From the NCBI GenBank assembly GCA_052174135.1, contig JBQMRZ010000024.1:235078-299077 (forward strand): DNA of 64,000 nt, given 5' to 3'. Position numbers and translations under genes: made by a program. Shown here one piece after another: positions 17,419-27,964 of this stretch (within the stretch, counting starts at the first letter, position 1; each line of letters opens with the position of its first letter). Source of the DNA: Arsenophonus sp052174135 (lineage in GTDB: Bacteria > Pseudomonadota > Gammaproteobacteria > Enterobacterales > Enterobacteriaceae). The notes beneath the pieces are model-generated. The model was not told where the DNA came from, searched no databases, and saw only the letters and a program-made list of their open reading frames with translations.

Positions 17419-20235
17419 ATGAGTGATTATAAAAATACCTTAAATTTACCAAAAACAAAGTTCCCTATGCGAGGTGATTTACCTAAACGAGAACCAAAAA
17501 TATTAGCACGTTGGTATAAGGAAGAGTTATATCAAGTTATTCGTCAAGCAAAAATGGGGAAAAAAATATTTATATTACATGATGGTCCTCCTTATGCTAA
17601 CGGTTGTCTTCATATTGGTCATTCAGTTAATAAGATTCTCAAGGATATTGTTATTAAATATAAAGGATTAGCTGGATTTGATTCGCCATATATTCCAGGT
17701 TGGGACTGTCATGGTTTGCCAATTGAACATAAGGTTGAACAAATTATCGGTAAACCAGGTGATAAGGTATCTGTTACTAAATTTCGTGAAGAATGTCGAA
17801 AATATGCTAAAGAACAAATTGAATCTCAAAAAGCTGATTTTATCAGAATGGGCATACTTGGTGATTGGGAAAAACCTTATTTAACTATGGATTTTAATAT
17901 TGAAGGTAATATTATTCGTTCGTTAGGTAAAGTAATTGAAAATGGCCATTTAATAAATGGCGTTAAACCAGTTCATTGGTGTACTACTTGTAAATCTTCC
18001 TTAGCTGAAGCTGAAGTTGAATATTATGATAAATTATCACCATCTATTAAAGTTCGCTTTATTGCTGTGGATTCTAAATCTGTTTATGAAAAATTTAATA
18101 TAAAATCAATAACTTTACCTATCTCTGCAGTGATTTGGACAACAACAGTTTGGACATTGCCTGCAAACCGCGCAATTGTAATCAACGCTAATTTCAAATA
18201 TCAATTAATTAAGGTTAATAATAAAGAATGTTTTATTTTAGCAAAAACATTGGTTAAATCAGTATTGCAACGTACCATAGTAACAGAGTGGGAAATATTA
18301 GCAGAATGTAGTGGTTATGAATTGGAATTATTACAATTTTATCATCCATTTATGAATTTTAAAGTACCTGTTATTTTAGGTAATCATGTTACTTTAAATG
18401 TAGGTACTGGGATTGTACATGCCGCACCAGCTCATGGTATTGAAGATCATATTATTAGTCAGAAATATAAACTTGAAATAACCAATCCAGTTGGCCCAAA
18501 TGGTTGTTATTTACCTAATACTTACCCTAGTTTGGATGGCATCTTTGTGTTTAAAGCAAATAAATTAATTATCGAGCTTTTAAAAGAAAAAGGTGCACTT
18601 CTGCAGAAAGAAATATTGCAACATAGTTATCCTTATTGTTGGCGACATAAGATACCTGTTATTTTTCGCTCAACACCTCAGTGGTTTATGAGTATGGAAA
18701 AAAATAATTTACGAAAACGATCACTAAAAGAAATTAAAGATGTTAAATGGATCAAAAGTTACGGTAAGAGTCAAATTGAATCTATGATTATAAATCGACC
18801 AGACTGGTGTATTTCTCGTCAACGTACTTGGGGTATACCAATGACATTATTTATACATAAACAAACAAAAAAATTACATCCTCGTACATTAGAGTTAATT
18901 AAAGAAGTAGCTAAATATGTTGATAAATTAGGTACTCAGGCGTGGTGGGATCTTGATCCAATCACGCTATTAGGGAATGATGCAATTAATTATCTTAAAG
19001 TTTCTGATACACTTGATGTTTGGTTTGATTCTGGTTCTACTCATTATACCGTTGTAGATGTTCGTCCTGAATTTAAAGGTCATTCTGCTGATTTATATTT
19101 AGAAGGTTCTGATCAGCATCGTGGTTGGTTTATGTCGTCTTTAATGTTGTCAGTCGCAATGAAGGGTAAAGCACCTTATCAAGAAGTATTAACACATGGT
19201 TTCACAATTGATGAACAAGGATCTAAAATGTCAAAATCTCTAGGAAATACTATGAGCCCACAAGATATTATGAATAATTTAGGTGCTGATATTTTACGTC
19301 TATGGGTTGCTTCAACTGATTATACTAATGAAATTAGTATTTCAAATGAGATCCTGAAACACTCATCTGATAATTATCGGCGTATTCGTAATACAGCTCG
19401 ATTTCTATTAGCCAATTTAAATGATTTTGATCCTATTTTACATAAAGTCAATCCAAAAGAAATGATAGCATTAGATCGCTGGGCAGTAGGGCGAGCTAAA
19501 ATTGTTCAAGAAGAAATTATTATACATTGTGCGAATTATAATTTTCATTTAGTTGTTAAACGTTTAATGCAGTTTTGTTCAGTTGAAATGGGTTCTTTTT
19601 ATTTAGATATTATTAAAGATCGTCAATATACAACAAAACATGATTGTTTGGCGCGTCGTAGTTGTCAGACGGCTTTATTTCATATAGTGGAGGCATTAGT
19701 ACGTTGGATTGCGCCTATTCTTTCTTTTACGGCTGATGAAATTTGGCAGAATTTGCCAGGTAAACGTGTTAAATATGTTTTTACTGAGGAATATTATATT
19801 AATTTGTTTGGTTTATATTCCAATGAAATGCTTAATGATGAATTTTGGAATATGTTATTAATTGTTCGTGGTGAAGTTAATAAAATTCTTGAACAAGCGC
19901 GTATAGACAAGCTTATTGGTAATTCATTAGAAGCCGCAATAACTTTATATGCAGATACTAAGTTATTTAAAACACTTAATCACTTAGGAGATGAGTTACA
20001 TTTTGTATTATTAACTTCACAAGCTAGAGTAATTGAAATTACAAAAGCTCCAGTTCAAGCGCAGAATACTAAATTAAATGAATTAAAAATTACTTTCCAG
20101 CAAGCAGAAGGTGATAAATGTTCTCGTTGTTGGCATTATGAAACGGATATTGGTTTTGAGGCAAAATATGCAGAATTATGTAGTCGCTGTGTAACTAATA
20201 TAGCTGGTAATGGCGAAATGCGTAAATTTGTCTAA
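17419..20235 (+). CDS. ileS: Isoleucyl-tRNA synthetase
   Basis: Class I synthetase that charges tRNA-Ile and edits valine. It has 938 residues, exactly as in E. coli. The HIGH motif is in PPYANGCLHIGHSVNKIL (about residues 56-73), the KMSKS motif in DEQGSKMSKSLGN (about 602-606), and the editing domain has the block VIWTTTVWTLPANRAI. The C-terminal zinc site is present as CSRCWHYETDIG and CSRCVTN. Its stop overlaps the lspA start by one base (TAATG), so the two are translationally coupled. Confidence 0.98.
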   Translation: MSDYKNTLNLPKTKFPMRGDLPKREPKILARWYKEELYQVIRQAKMGKKIFILHDGPPYANGCLHIGHSVNKILKDIVIKYKGLAGFDSPYIPGWDCHGLPIEHKVEQIIGKPGDKVSVTKFREECRKYAKEQIESQKADFIRMGILGDWEKPYLTMDFNIEGNIIRSLGKVIENGHLINGVKPVHWCTTCKSSLAEAEVEYYDKLSPSIKVRFIAVDSKSVYEKFNIKSITLPISAVIWTTTVWTLPANRAIVINANFKYQLIKVNNKECFILAKTLVKSVLQRTIVTEWEILAECSGYELELLQFYHPFMNFKVPVILGNHVTLNVGTGIVHAAPAHGIEDHIISQKYKLEITNPVGPNGCYLPNTYPSLDGIFVFKANKLIIELLKEKGALLQKEILQHSYPYCWRHKIPVIFRSTPQWFMSMEKNNLRKRSLKEIKDVKWIKSYGKSQIESMIINRPDWCISRQRTWGIPMTLFIHKQTKKLHPRTLELIKEVAKYVDKLGTQAWWDLDPITLLGNDAINYLKVSDTLDVWFDSGSTHYTVVDVRPEFKGHSADLYLEGSDQHRGWFMSSLMLSVAMKGKAPYQEVLTHGFTIDEQGSKMSKSLGNTMSPQDIMNNLGADILRLWVASTDYTNEISISNEILKHSSDNYRRIRNTARFLLANLNDFDPILHKVNPKEMIALDRWAVGRAKIVQEEIIIHCANYNFHLVVKRLMQFCSVEMGSFYLDIIKDRQYTTKHDCLARRSCQTALFHIVEALVRWIAPILSFTADEIWQNLPGKRVKYVFTEEYYINLFGLYSNEMLNDEFWNMLLIVRGEVNKILEQARIDKLIGNSLEAAITLYADTKLFKTLNHLGDELHFVLLTSQARVIEITKAPVQAQNTKLNELKITFQQAEGDKCSRCWHYETDIGFEAKYAELCSRCVTNIAGNGEMRKFV

Positions 20236-20732
20236 TGAAAAACTCTATTTGCTCCACTGGTTTACGTTGGTTATGGTTAACAATTTTAATATTTATTATT
20301 GATTTTTTAAGTAAAAAGTTCATTTTAAATAATTTTCAATTAAATGAATTCATAAGATTAATTCCATTTTTTAATTTAACTTATGTTCAAAATCCAGGCT
20401 CAGCATTTAGTTTTCTTGCTAATAAAAATGGGTGGCAATGTTGGTTTTTTTCATTTATTGCGATCGTTATTTGTATAGTATTTATAGTAATAAGTTATTA
20501 TCAAAATATTAATGAAAGATTAAGTAATATTGGTTATGCATTAATTATTGGAGGAGCATTAGGAAATTTGCATGATCGGTTAGCTTATGGTTTTGTAATT
20601 GATTTTATTGATTTTTATATTGGCGATTGGCATTGGCCAATTTTTAATATTGCTGATATAGCAATTTGTATTGGTGCATCATTTATTATTTTGGATGGTT
20701 TTAATAAAACTAATATAAAGAAAAAAATATGA
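20235..20732 (+). CDS. lspA: Lipoprotein signal peptidase (signal peptidase II)
   Basis: Inner-membrane aspartyl protease that removes the signal peptide of diacylglyceryl-modified prolipoproteins. It has 165 residues and four predicted membrane helices. Family motifs visible are YVQNPGSAFSFL, GGALGNLHDRL, GFVIDFIDFY and FNIADIAICIG; the two catalytic aspartates lie in the last two. It overlaps ileS by one base. In E. coli fkpB and ispH follow directly; here fkpB is gone and 384 bp separate lspA from ispH. CyoA, with a lipobox, is one likely substrate. Confidence 0.97.
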   Translation: MKNSICSTGLRWLWLTILIFIIDFLSKKFILNNFQLNEFIRLIPFFNLTYVQNPGSAFSFLANKNGWQCWFFSFIAIVICIVFIVISYYQNINERLSNIGYALIIGGALGNLHDRLAYGFVIDFIDFYIGDWHWPIFNIADIAICIGASFIILDGFNKTNIKKKI

Positions 20733-21116
20733 ATGTATCACAGTTTATTTTTTGTTTCATAAAATAAATTGATAATTTTTAATAATAAATTTTATTTATT
20801 TATATTCAAAGTATTAGTATAAATAAAAAATAGCACCATTTTATTAGATTTTACTATGAAACTCTAAAATAATTTAAGTATTTATTTAATTTATATAATC
20901 TAAATATTTTTTATAAAAATATTTAGATTAATGTGTTTAAAGGGATTAGTATGATCTCATTTATAGTGATAAATAGATAGTAGCCAATATATTAGCAATT
21001 AATATACTAATGTTGATTAAATTTATCATTATTAATTTTAATCATTAAATTAACGATTTAAAATATTGTTTTTAACATTTATATTAAAAATTAATCTGAA
21101 ATAAAAAGGGGATAAA
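20733..21116. other. lspA-ispH spacer at the former fkpB position
   Basis: This is 384 bp of A/T-rich DNA with no open frame. E. coli has fkpB (a peptidyl-prolyl isomerase) here. The only clear structure is the 16-bp hairpin at 20896-20930. Confidence 0.65.
20896..20930 (+). terminator. 16-bp hairpin downstream of lspA
   Basis: TAATCTAAATATTTTT (20896-20911) pairs perfectly with 20915-20930 around a three-base loop TAT. It lies 164 bp after lspA and may end the ribF-ileS-lspA transcript. No T-run follows on the plus strand, so termination is only inferred; a 3'-end stabilising hairpin is an alternative. Confidence 0.4.
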
Positions 21117-22067
21117 ATGCAAATATTGCTGACTAATCCTCGAGGTTTTTGTGCAGGCGTTCATCGAGCAATTAGCATTGTTAATCGTGCACTAGCACTT
21201 TATGGTCCTCCGATTTATGTTCGTCATGAAGTTGTTCATAACCGTTATGTCGTTGATAACTTATCTAAATCTGGTGCAATTTTTATTGAACAAATCTATG
21301 AAGTACCTGATGGTGCAATTTTAATTTTTTCTGCTCATGGTGTTTCTCAAGTAATTCGTCAGCAAGCTAAGAAGCGTCATTTAACTATGTTATTTGATGC
21401 AACTTGTCCATTAGTAACTAAAGTGCATATGGAAGTAGCACGTGCTAGTCGTAAAGGTAAAGAGGCGATTTTAATTGGTCATGTTGGGCATCCTGAAGTA
21501 GAAGGTACTATGGGGCAATATAATAATCTAGCTGGTGGTATCTATTTAGTTGAATCACCTGAAGATGTTTGGAGGTTACAAGTAAAAAATGAAAATAATC
21601 TCTGTTTTATGACACAAACTACTTTATCGGTTGATGATACAGCATGCGTTATAAATGCACTAATTACTCGATTTCCAAATATTAGTGGGCCACGAAAAGA
21701 TAATATTTGTTATGCAACAACTAATCGCCAAGAAGCTATACGTGAATTAACTAATAAATCTGATATTATATTGGTTGTTGGTTCTAAAAATTCTTCTAAT
21801 TCAAATCGTCTTGCTGAATTGGCACAAAGATCAGGAAAACATACATATTTAATTGATTCTGTTAATGATATTCAAGAGAATTGGTTAGAAAATATGCAGA
21901 TTATTGGTCTTACTGCTGGCGCTTCAGCACCAGATATTCTTGTTCGTCAAGTTATTGAACGCTTAAAGGTTTTAGGTGCAAATGAAATAATCGAACTTAC
22001 TGGTCATAAAGAAAATATTACTTTTAAAGTACCAAAAGAACTATGTATTAAAATTAAGGAAATATAA
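21117..22067 (+). CDS. ispH: 4-hydroxy-3-methylbut-2-enyl diphosphate reductase
   Basis: Last step of the methylerythritol phosphate pathway, making isopentenyl and dimethylallyl diphosphate with a [4Fe-4S] cluster. It has 316 residues, as in E. coli. The three cluster cysteines are present: Cys12 in NPRGFCAGVHRA, one in FDATCPLVTKVH and one in KDNICYATTNRQ. The active-site block GHPEVEGTMGQ is intact. AAAAGGGG precedes the ATG. The window also holds dxs (first step of the pathway) and ispA (farnesyl diphosphate synthesis), so isoprenoid synthesis is apparently retained. Confidence 0.97.
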   Translation: MQILLTNPRGFCAGVHRAISIVNRALALYGPPIYVRHEVVHNRYVVDNLSKSGAIFIEQIYEVPDGAILIFSAHGVSQVIRQQAKKRHLTMLFDATCPLVTKVHMEVARASRKGKEAILIGHVGHPEVEGTMGQYNNLAGGIYLVESPEDVWRLQVKNENNLCFMTQTTLSVDDTACVINALITRFPNISGPRKDNICYATTNRQEAIRELTNKSDIILVVGSKNSSNSNRLAELAQRSGKHTYLIDSVNDIQENWLENMQIIGLTAGASAPDILVRQVIERLKVLGANEIIELTGHKENITFKVPKELCIKIKEI

Positions 22068-22243
22068 TAATAACTATTTTGATATTTATTAAATTAATTT
22101 TAACTTAATGAGTTAATCATTAATTAAGTAAAAGTTAATAATTTTATTATTTGTTTTCTCGTTGCTAACATTAAGTTAAAGCATTATTAATTATTTCTAA
22201 CGTAGAATATATTTGATCTATTTAAAATAAAAAGAGAAAAAAT

Positions 22244-23065
22244 ATGACTAATTCAGATATTCGCATTGCTGTTGTTGGTGCTGGTGGCCGCATGGGACGT
22301 GAATTAATTAAAGCAATTTCAAATCAGGATGGCGTTGTTTTAGGGGCAGTATTAGAAAAAAAGGGCTCAAGCATAATAGGTATTAATGCTGGTGAATTAG
22401 TCGGTATTTTACATTTGAATATTATAGTTCGTGATGATTTAATTAATGTTTTGGATAAATTTGATATTTTAATTGATTTTAGTTGCCCGGAAAGTACACA
22501 GTATCATCTTTCAATTTGTAAAAAATATGCAAAAGCAATGATTATTGGTACTACTGGTTTTAATAAAACCGAACATAAATTAATTGAAGAGGCTTCAAAA
22601 ATAATTCCTATTGTATTAGAGGTAAATTTTAGTGTTGGTATTAATTTATTATTAAAATTAATAGAAAAAGCAGCAAAAGTAATGGGTGAATATAGTGATA
22701 TTGAAATTATCGAGGCTCATCATAGACACAAACTTGATGCTCCATCAGGAACAGCTTTAGCAATGAGTGATATTATTTCTAAGTCAATTTGTCGTAATTT
22801 AAAGAATCACATAGTTTATGATCAAAAAGATATTACTGGTAAAAGAAAAAATAATAGTATTGGCTTTTCAATAATTAGAGCTGGGGATATTGTTGGTGAA
22901 CATACGGTGATTTTTGCTGATATTGGTGAAAGAATCGAAATAACTCATAAAACATCAAATCGAATTATATTTGCAAACGGAGCTATTAAAGCTTGTTTAT
23001 GGCTAAAAGGGAAAAATTGTGGATTATATAATATGAGAGATGTATTGAATTTAAAAAATATTTAA
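22244..23065 (+). CDS. dapB: 4-hydroxy-tetrahydrodipicolinate reductase
   Basis: NAD(P)H-dependent step toward diaminopimelate and lysine, serving both cell wall and amino-acid supply. It has 273 residues, the E. coli length. The nucleotide-binding loop VVGAGGRMGREL lies near the N-terminus. The catalytic segment EAHHRHKLDAPSGTALAMSD has the expected His and Lys. GDIVGEHTVIFADIGERIEI is the conserved C-terminal block. It is separated from ispH by 176 bp where E. coli has rihC, which is lost. Confidence 0.97.
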   Translation: MTNSDIRIAVVGAGGRMGRELIKAISNQDGVVLGAVLEKKGSSIIGINAGELVGILHLNIIVRDDLINVLDKFDILIDFSCPESTQYHLSICKKYAKAMIIGTTGFNKTEHKLIEEASKIIPIVLEVNFSVGINLLLKLIEKAAKVMGEYSDIEIIEAHHRHKLDAPSGTALAMSDIISKSICRNLKNHIVYDQKDITGKRKNNSIGFSIIRAGDIVGEHTVIFADIGERIEITHKTSNRIIFANGAIKACLWLKGKNCGLYNMRDVLNLKNI

Positions 23066-23481
23066 TATTATCATTTTAAACCTCTTTGATAAAGAAAAAT
23101 TATTTTATACTAATAATAAATTTATTGTTTTTAAAAAAAATAAGTTTTTATTAAAAATTAAATTGATATTAAATTATTTTTATACACTTATTATATTAAT
23201 GATTATTTATGTGATATTTTATAATTATTTTAGCAGCTAATTCAATTATTTAATAAGATGATTTATTATCTTATCGTTTATTATTATTTTTAATTATAAA
23301 TTAACTAAAAATAATAATAAATTATTGTTAATAAATAAAAAAATTTTATTAACTGGTATTAAATTATTTAAAAATTTAGTAAGTTTATTATTTTGATTTT
23401 AAATATTAATTTTATTTGTTTTTTCATAAATAAATATAATAAATATATAATTTTTTATTTTTATCATGAATGGAGGACATT
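23066..23481. other. dapB-carA spacer
   Basis: This is 416 bp of A/T-rich DNA. In E. coli this region carries the two carAB promoters with arginine and pyrimidine control sites. I see no ARG-box-like dyad (AATGAATAATTATTCAT type) here. There is an all-A/T 16-bp dyad (23277-23292 with 23306-23321, 13-nt loop) of uncertain meaning. Arginine control therefore appears to be lost. Confidence 0.5.
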
Positions 23482-24639
23482 TTGATTAAGCCAGCTATAT
23501 TCGTTTTGGAAGATGGAACTCAGTTTAATGGCGATTCTATTGGGTATGAAGGAATTGTTGTTGGAGAGGTTGTTTTTAATACATCAATCACTGGATATCA
23601 AGAAATTCTCACTGATCCTTCTTACTTTTATCAAATTATTACACTTACATATCCGCATATTGGAAATACAGGAATAAATCATGATGATGAAGAATCTGCT
23701 AGTATTTATGCTCAAGGACTTGTTATTCGTGATTTACCATTAATTTATAGTAACTTTCGCGGAAAAGAAAGTTTATCTGATTATTTAAAACGCCATAAAA
23801 CAGTAGCAATTGCTAATATTGATACTCGTAAACTTACACGATTGTTAAGAAAAACGGGCGTACAAAATGGTTGTATTATTACAAGTAATAATTTAAGCGT
23901 TAATTTAGCATTAGAAAAAATAAAGTTATTTGGTGGAATAAAGGGATTAGATTTAGTTAAAGAAGTTACAACTAAGGACATTTATACTTGGAAAAAACAA
24001 AGTTGGCAATTTGGCATAAATAAATTATCGCTTATCAAAGCGACAAAACAATTACTTTATCATGTGGTTGCTTATGATTTTGGTGTTAAACGGAATACTT
24101 TATGTTTACTCGTTGATCGAGGTTGTCATTTAACAGTTGTTCCAGCAACAACATCAGTTAATGAAGTATTAAAAATGTTGCCTGATGGTATTTTTCTTTC
24201 TAACGGTCCAGGTGATCCAGCAGCTTGTGATTATGCAATAACAGCAATCAAACAATTTTTAAGAACAGAAATTCCTATTTTTGGTATTTGTTTGGGTTAT
24301 CAACTACTTGCACTAGCAAGTGGAGCCAGTATTATTAAAATGAAATTTGGTCATCACGGTGGTAACCATCCAGTAAAAGATTTAAGGAATAATAATGTTA
24401 TGATTACTGTACAAAATCACGGTTTTGCGGTTGATGAAACAATATTATCTGATAAATTACAAGTTACTCATAAATCATTATTTGATGGTAGTCTTCAAGG
24501 TATACATCATACTGATAAACCTGCATTTGGATTTCAAGGACATCCTGAAGCAAACCCTGGCCCTAAAGATGCAGAACCTTTATTTGATTATTTTATTAAA
24601 CTAATTAAAAATTATCGTCAAATAAATTTAAATACTTAA
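23482..24639 (+). CDS. carA: Carbamoyl-phosphate synthase small (glutaminase) subunit, UUG start
   Basis: Hydrolyses glutamine and passes ammonia to CarB. I place the start at TTG 23482-23484, five nt after a strong GGAGG (23472-23476); E. coli carA also starts with UUG and the following residues IKPAIFVLEDGTQFNG align with it. An in-frame ATG at 23470 overlaps the ribosome binding site and is unlikely to be used. Length is then 385 residues against 382. The class I amidotransferase triad is visible: Cys in FGICLGYQLLALASG, and His and Glu in FQGHPEANPGP. It is 28 bp upstream of carB. Confidence 0.95.
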   Translation: MIKPAIFVLEDGTQFNGDSIGYEGIVVGEVVFNTSITGYQEILTDPSYFYQIITLTYPHIGNTGINHDDEESASIYAQGLVIRDLPLIYSNFRGKESLSDYLKRHKTVAIANIDTRKLTRLLRKTGVQNGCIITSNNLSVNLALEKIKLFGGIKGLDLVKEVTTKDIYTWKKQSWQFGINKLSLIKATKQLLYHVVAYDFGVKRNTLCLLVDRGCHLTVVPATTSVNEVLKMLPDGIFLSNGPGDPAACDYAITAIKQFLRTEIPIFGICLGYQLLALASGASIIKMKFGHHGGNHPVKDLRNNNVMITVQNHGFAVDETILSDKLQVTHKSLFDGSLQGIHHTDKPAFGFQGHPEANPGPKDAEPLFDYFIKLIKNYRQINLNT

Positions 24640-24667
24640 GTTGGTTAAGTGATTAGGAGCAAAAAAG

Positions 24668-27600
24668 GTGAAGCGGACAGATATAAAAAGTATCTTGATT
24701 TTAGGCGCAGGGCCAATTGTCATTGGTCAAGCTTGTGAATTTGATTACTCAGGAGCCCAAGCGTGTAAAGCGTTACGTGAAGAAGGTTATCGAATTATTT
24801 TAGTTAATTCTAATCCGGCAACAATCATGACAGATCCTGATTTAGCGGATGCTACTTATATTGAACCGATTCAATGGGAAGTTATAAGTAAAATTATTGA
24901 AAAAGAATGTCCTGACGCTATTTTACCTACGATGGGAGGACAAACTGCTCTAAATTGTGCTTTAGAATTAGAACGTAAAGGTGTATTGAAAGAATTTCAT
25001 GTTAGCATGATTGGTGTAACAGCTGATGCAATTGATAAAGCAGAAAATAGACAGAAATTTGATAAAGCAATGAAGAAAATTGGTCTTAAAACTGCCCGTT
25101 CAGGAATTGCAAATTCTTTGGAAGAAGCATTAAAAGTAGTAGAAAAAATAGGTTTTCCGTGTATCATTCGTCCTTCATTTACTATGGGTGGTTCTGGTGG
25201 TGGAATTGCATATAATTATGAAGAATTTCAAGGTATTTGTTTAGCTGGTTTAGAACTTTCACCGATAAATGAGTTGTTGATTAATGAATCGTTGATCGGT
25301 TGGAAAGAGTATGAAATGGAAGTTGTTCATGATAAAAATGATAATTGTATTATTATTTGTTCTATTGAAAATATTGATGCAATGGGGATCCATACTGGAG
25401 ATTCTATCTCTGTTGTTCCTGCTCAAACATTAACCGATAAAGAATACCAAGTTATGCGTAATGCATCAATAGCAGTATTGCGAGAAATTGGTGTAGAAAC
25501 AGGTGGTTCAAATGTACAATTTGCTGTAAATCCTAAAAGTGGTTGCTTAATTGTCATTGAAATGAATCCACGAGTATCACGTTCTTCAGCTTTAGCATCT
25601 AAAGCAACTGGTTTTCCTATTGCTAAGATTGTCACTAAACTTGCGATAGGTTATACACTTGATGAATTAATGAATGATATTACTGGTGGACGAACGCCTG
25701 CTTTTTTTGAACCTTCTATTGATTATGTAGTAACTAAAATCCCGCGTTTTGATTTTGAAAAATTCCAAGGTAGTAATGATCGTTTGACAATTCAAATGAA
25801 ATCTGTTGGTGAAGTAATGGCTATTGGGAGAACTTTTCAAGAATCTATACAAAAAGCATTGCGTGGATTAGAAGTAGAAGCAACTGGTTTTGATCCTAAA
25901 ATAAATTTAAATGAATTCGGTTCATTAACAAAAATTTATCATGAATTAAAAGAAGCTGGTGCTGAACGTATTTGGTATATAGCTGATGCTTTCCGCGCAG
26001 GTATGTCTTTGGATGATGTGTTTAATTTAACTAATATTGATCATTGGTTTTTAGCGCAGATTGAAGAACTTGTTCGTTTAGAAGAAAAAGTTACTAAATT
26101 TGGTGTTAATGGATTATCAGTAAAATTTTTACGATTATTAAAACGAAAAGGTTTTTCTGATAATCGTTTGTCTAAATTAGTTGGTATTTCTGAAATTGAA
26201 ATTCGTAAATTACGTCATAAATATAAATTACATCCTGTTTTTAAGCGAGTTGATACTTGTGCGGCAGAATTCTCAACTGATACAGATTATTTATATTCTA
26301 CTTATGAAGATGAATGTGAAGCTGATCCTGATAATACTAAATCTAAGATTATGGTATTAGGTGGTGGACCAAATAGAATTGGCCAAGGAATTGAATTTGA
26401 TTATTGTTGTGTTCATGCTGCGTTAGCTTTACGTGAAAATGGTTACGAAACAATAATGGTAAACTGTAATCCTGAAACAGTTTCTACCGATTATGATATT
26501 TCTGATCGTCTTTATTTTGAATCGGTAACATTAGAAGATATATTAGAAATAGTTAGGATCGAACAACCTGAAGGTGTGATTGTTCAGTATGGTGGTCAAA
26601 CGCCATTAAAATTAGCTATTGCATTAGAAGAAGCTGGCGTTCCTATTATTGGGACTAGTCCAGATGCGATAGATCGAGCTGAAGATCGTCAGCGTTTTCA
26701 ACAAGTAATAACTAGTTTAGGGTTAAAGCAACCAAAAAATACCACAGTTACAACTATTGAAGAGGCGATAGAAAAAGCTTATAGTATTGGCTATCCATTA
26801 ATTGTGCGTCCTTCTTATGTTTTAGGTGGTCGTGCAATGGAGATTGTATATAATGAAACTGACTTACTTCGATACTTTCAAAAAGCAGTGAATGTTTCTA
26901 ATGATTTGCCTGTTTTACTGGATCATTTTCTTGATGATGCAATTGAGGTTGATGTAGATGCTATTTGTGATGGAGAAACAGTTTTAATTGGTGGTATTAT
27001 GGAGCACATTGAAGAAGCTGGAGTTCATTCCGGCGATTCTTCTTGTTCTTTGCCACCTTATACATTGAGTGAAAATATACAAAATTCCATACGGGAACAA
27101 GTAAAAAAACTTGCTTTTGAACTACGAGTTCGAGGATTAGTAAATATTCAATTTGCAGTTAAAGATAATGAAATTTATTTAATTGAAGTGAATCCACGTG
27201 CTTCACGTACAGTTCCTTTTGTGTCAAAGGCAACAGGAATACAGCTAGCAAAAGTTGCTGTTCGCGTTATGGTTGGTCAATCTTTAATTAAACAAGGGGT
27301 AATAAAAGAAATCATTCCACCTTATTTTTCTGTAAAAGCAGTAGTATTACCATTTAGTAAATTTCCTACTGTTGATCCTATTTTGGGGCCAGAAATGCAT
27401 TCTACTGGTGAAGTTATGGGTATTGGTCGAACTTTTGCTGAAGCATTCGCTAAAGCGATGTTTTGTTGTTCTTTTACTATTAAAAAATTTGGACGTGTAT
27501 TGCTCTCAGTAAGAAAGAATGATAAGACAAAGATTATTAATTTAGCGGTGAAATTAATTGAACATGGTTTTAAGTTAGATGCAACTCATGGCACTGCAAT

Positions 27601-27889
27601 TATGCTTGGTGAGGCAGGAATTACTCCGCGTTTGGTTAATAAAGTACATGAAGGGCATCCTCACATTCAGGATAGAATAAAAAATGGTGAATATAGTTAT
27701 ATTCTAAATACTATAGAAGGACGTCGTTCAATAGAAGATTCAAAGGTTATTCGTTGTAGTGCATTACAATATAAAGTAAATTATGATACTACTATTAATA
27801 GTAGTTTTGCAGCACTGATTTCATTTAATGCGGATCCTATGGAATGGATTATCTCTATTCAAGAGATGCATAAAATGATTAGATATTAA
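24668..27889 (+). CDS. carB: Carbamoyl-phosphate synthase large subunit (GUG start)
   Basis: Makes carbamoyl phosphate for arginine and pyrimidines from bicarbonate, ammonia and two ATP. It has 1073 residues, the same as E. coli. The two homologous ATP-grasp halves are both complete: SILILGAGPIVIGQACEFDYSG starts the first and KIMVLGGGPNRIGQGIEFDY the second. Each has a MNPR/VNPR metal-site block (VIEMNPRVSRSSALASKATG; LIEVNPRASRTVPFVSKATG). The C-terminal regulatory domain is present. The GTG start follows TTAGGAGC. Together with carA it is the largest intact operon protein pair in the window. Confidence 0.98.
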   Translation: MKRTDIKSILILGAGPIVIGQACEFDYSGAQACKALREEGYRIILVNSNPATIMTDPDLADATYIEPIQWEVISKIIEKECPDAILPTMGGQTALNCALELERKGVLKEFHVSMIGVTADAIDKAENRQKFDKAMKKIGLKTARSGIANSLEEALKVVEKIGFPCIIRPSFTMGGSGGGIAYNYEEFQGICLAGLELSPINELLINESLIGWKEYEMEVVHDKNDNCIIICSIENIDAMGIHTGDSISVVPAQTLTDKEYQVMRNASIAVLREIGVETGGSNVQFAVNPKSGCLIVIEMNPRVSRSSALASKATGFPIAKIVTKLAIGYTLDELMNDITGGRTPAFFEPSIDYVVTKIPRFDFEKFQGSNDRLTIQMKSVGEVMAIGRTFQESIQKALRGLEVEATGFDPKINLNEFGSLTKIYHELKEAGAERIWYIADAFRAGMSLDDVFNLTNIDHWFLAQIEELVRLEEKVTKFGVNGLSVKFLRLLKRKGFSDNRLSKLVGISEIEIRKLRHKYKLHPVFKRVDTCAAEFSTDTDYLYSTYEDECEADPDNTKSKIMVLGGGPNRIGQGIEFDYCCVHAALALRENGYETIMVNCNPETVSTDYDISDRLYFESVTLEDILEIVRIEQPEGVIVQYGGQTPLKLAIALEEAGVPIIGTSPDAIDRAEDRQRFQQVITSLGLKQPKNTTVTTIEEAIEKAYSIGYPLIVRPSYVLGGRAMEIVYNETDLLRYFQKAVNVSNDLPVLLDHFLDDAIEVDVDAICDGETVLIGGIMEHIEEAGVHSGDSSCSLPPYTLSENIQNSIREQVKKLAFELRVRGLVNIQFAVKDNEIYLIEVNPRASRTVPFVSKATGIQLAKVAVRVMVGQSLIKQGVIKEIIPPYFSVKAVVLPFSKFPTVDPILGPEMHSTGEVMGIGRTFAEAFAKAMFCCSFTIKKFGRVLLSVRKNDKTKIINLAVKLIEHGFKLDATHGTAIMLGEAGITPRLVNKVHEGHPHIQDRIKNGEYSYILNTIEGRRSIEDSKVIRCSALQYKVNYDTTINSSFAALISFNADPMEWIISIQEMHKMIRY

Positions 27890-27931
27890 TTATTACTAAA
27901 TATTTGAGATAACCTTTTAATTCAGTTACTT

Positions 27932-27957
27932 TCATTAATATTTGAAAATATTAATGA
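27932..27957. terminator. Bidirectional terminator hairpin between carB and yqjA
   Basis: TCATTAATATTT (27932-27943) pairs perfectly with 27946-27957 around the two bases GA. It sits in the 75-bp gap between the converging carB and yqjA, 42 bp after carB and 7 bp from the yqjA stop. A run of eight T follows at about 27970 on the plus strand. Position supports shared termination. Confidence 0.55.
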
Positions 27958-27964
27958 TATTTAA

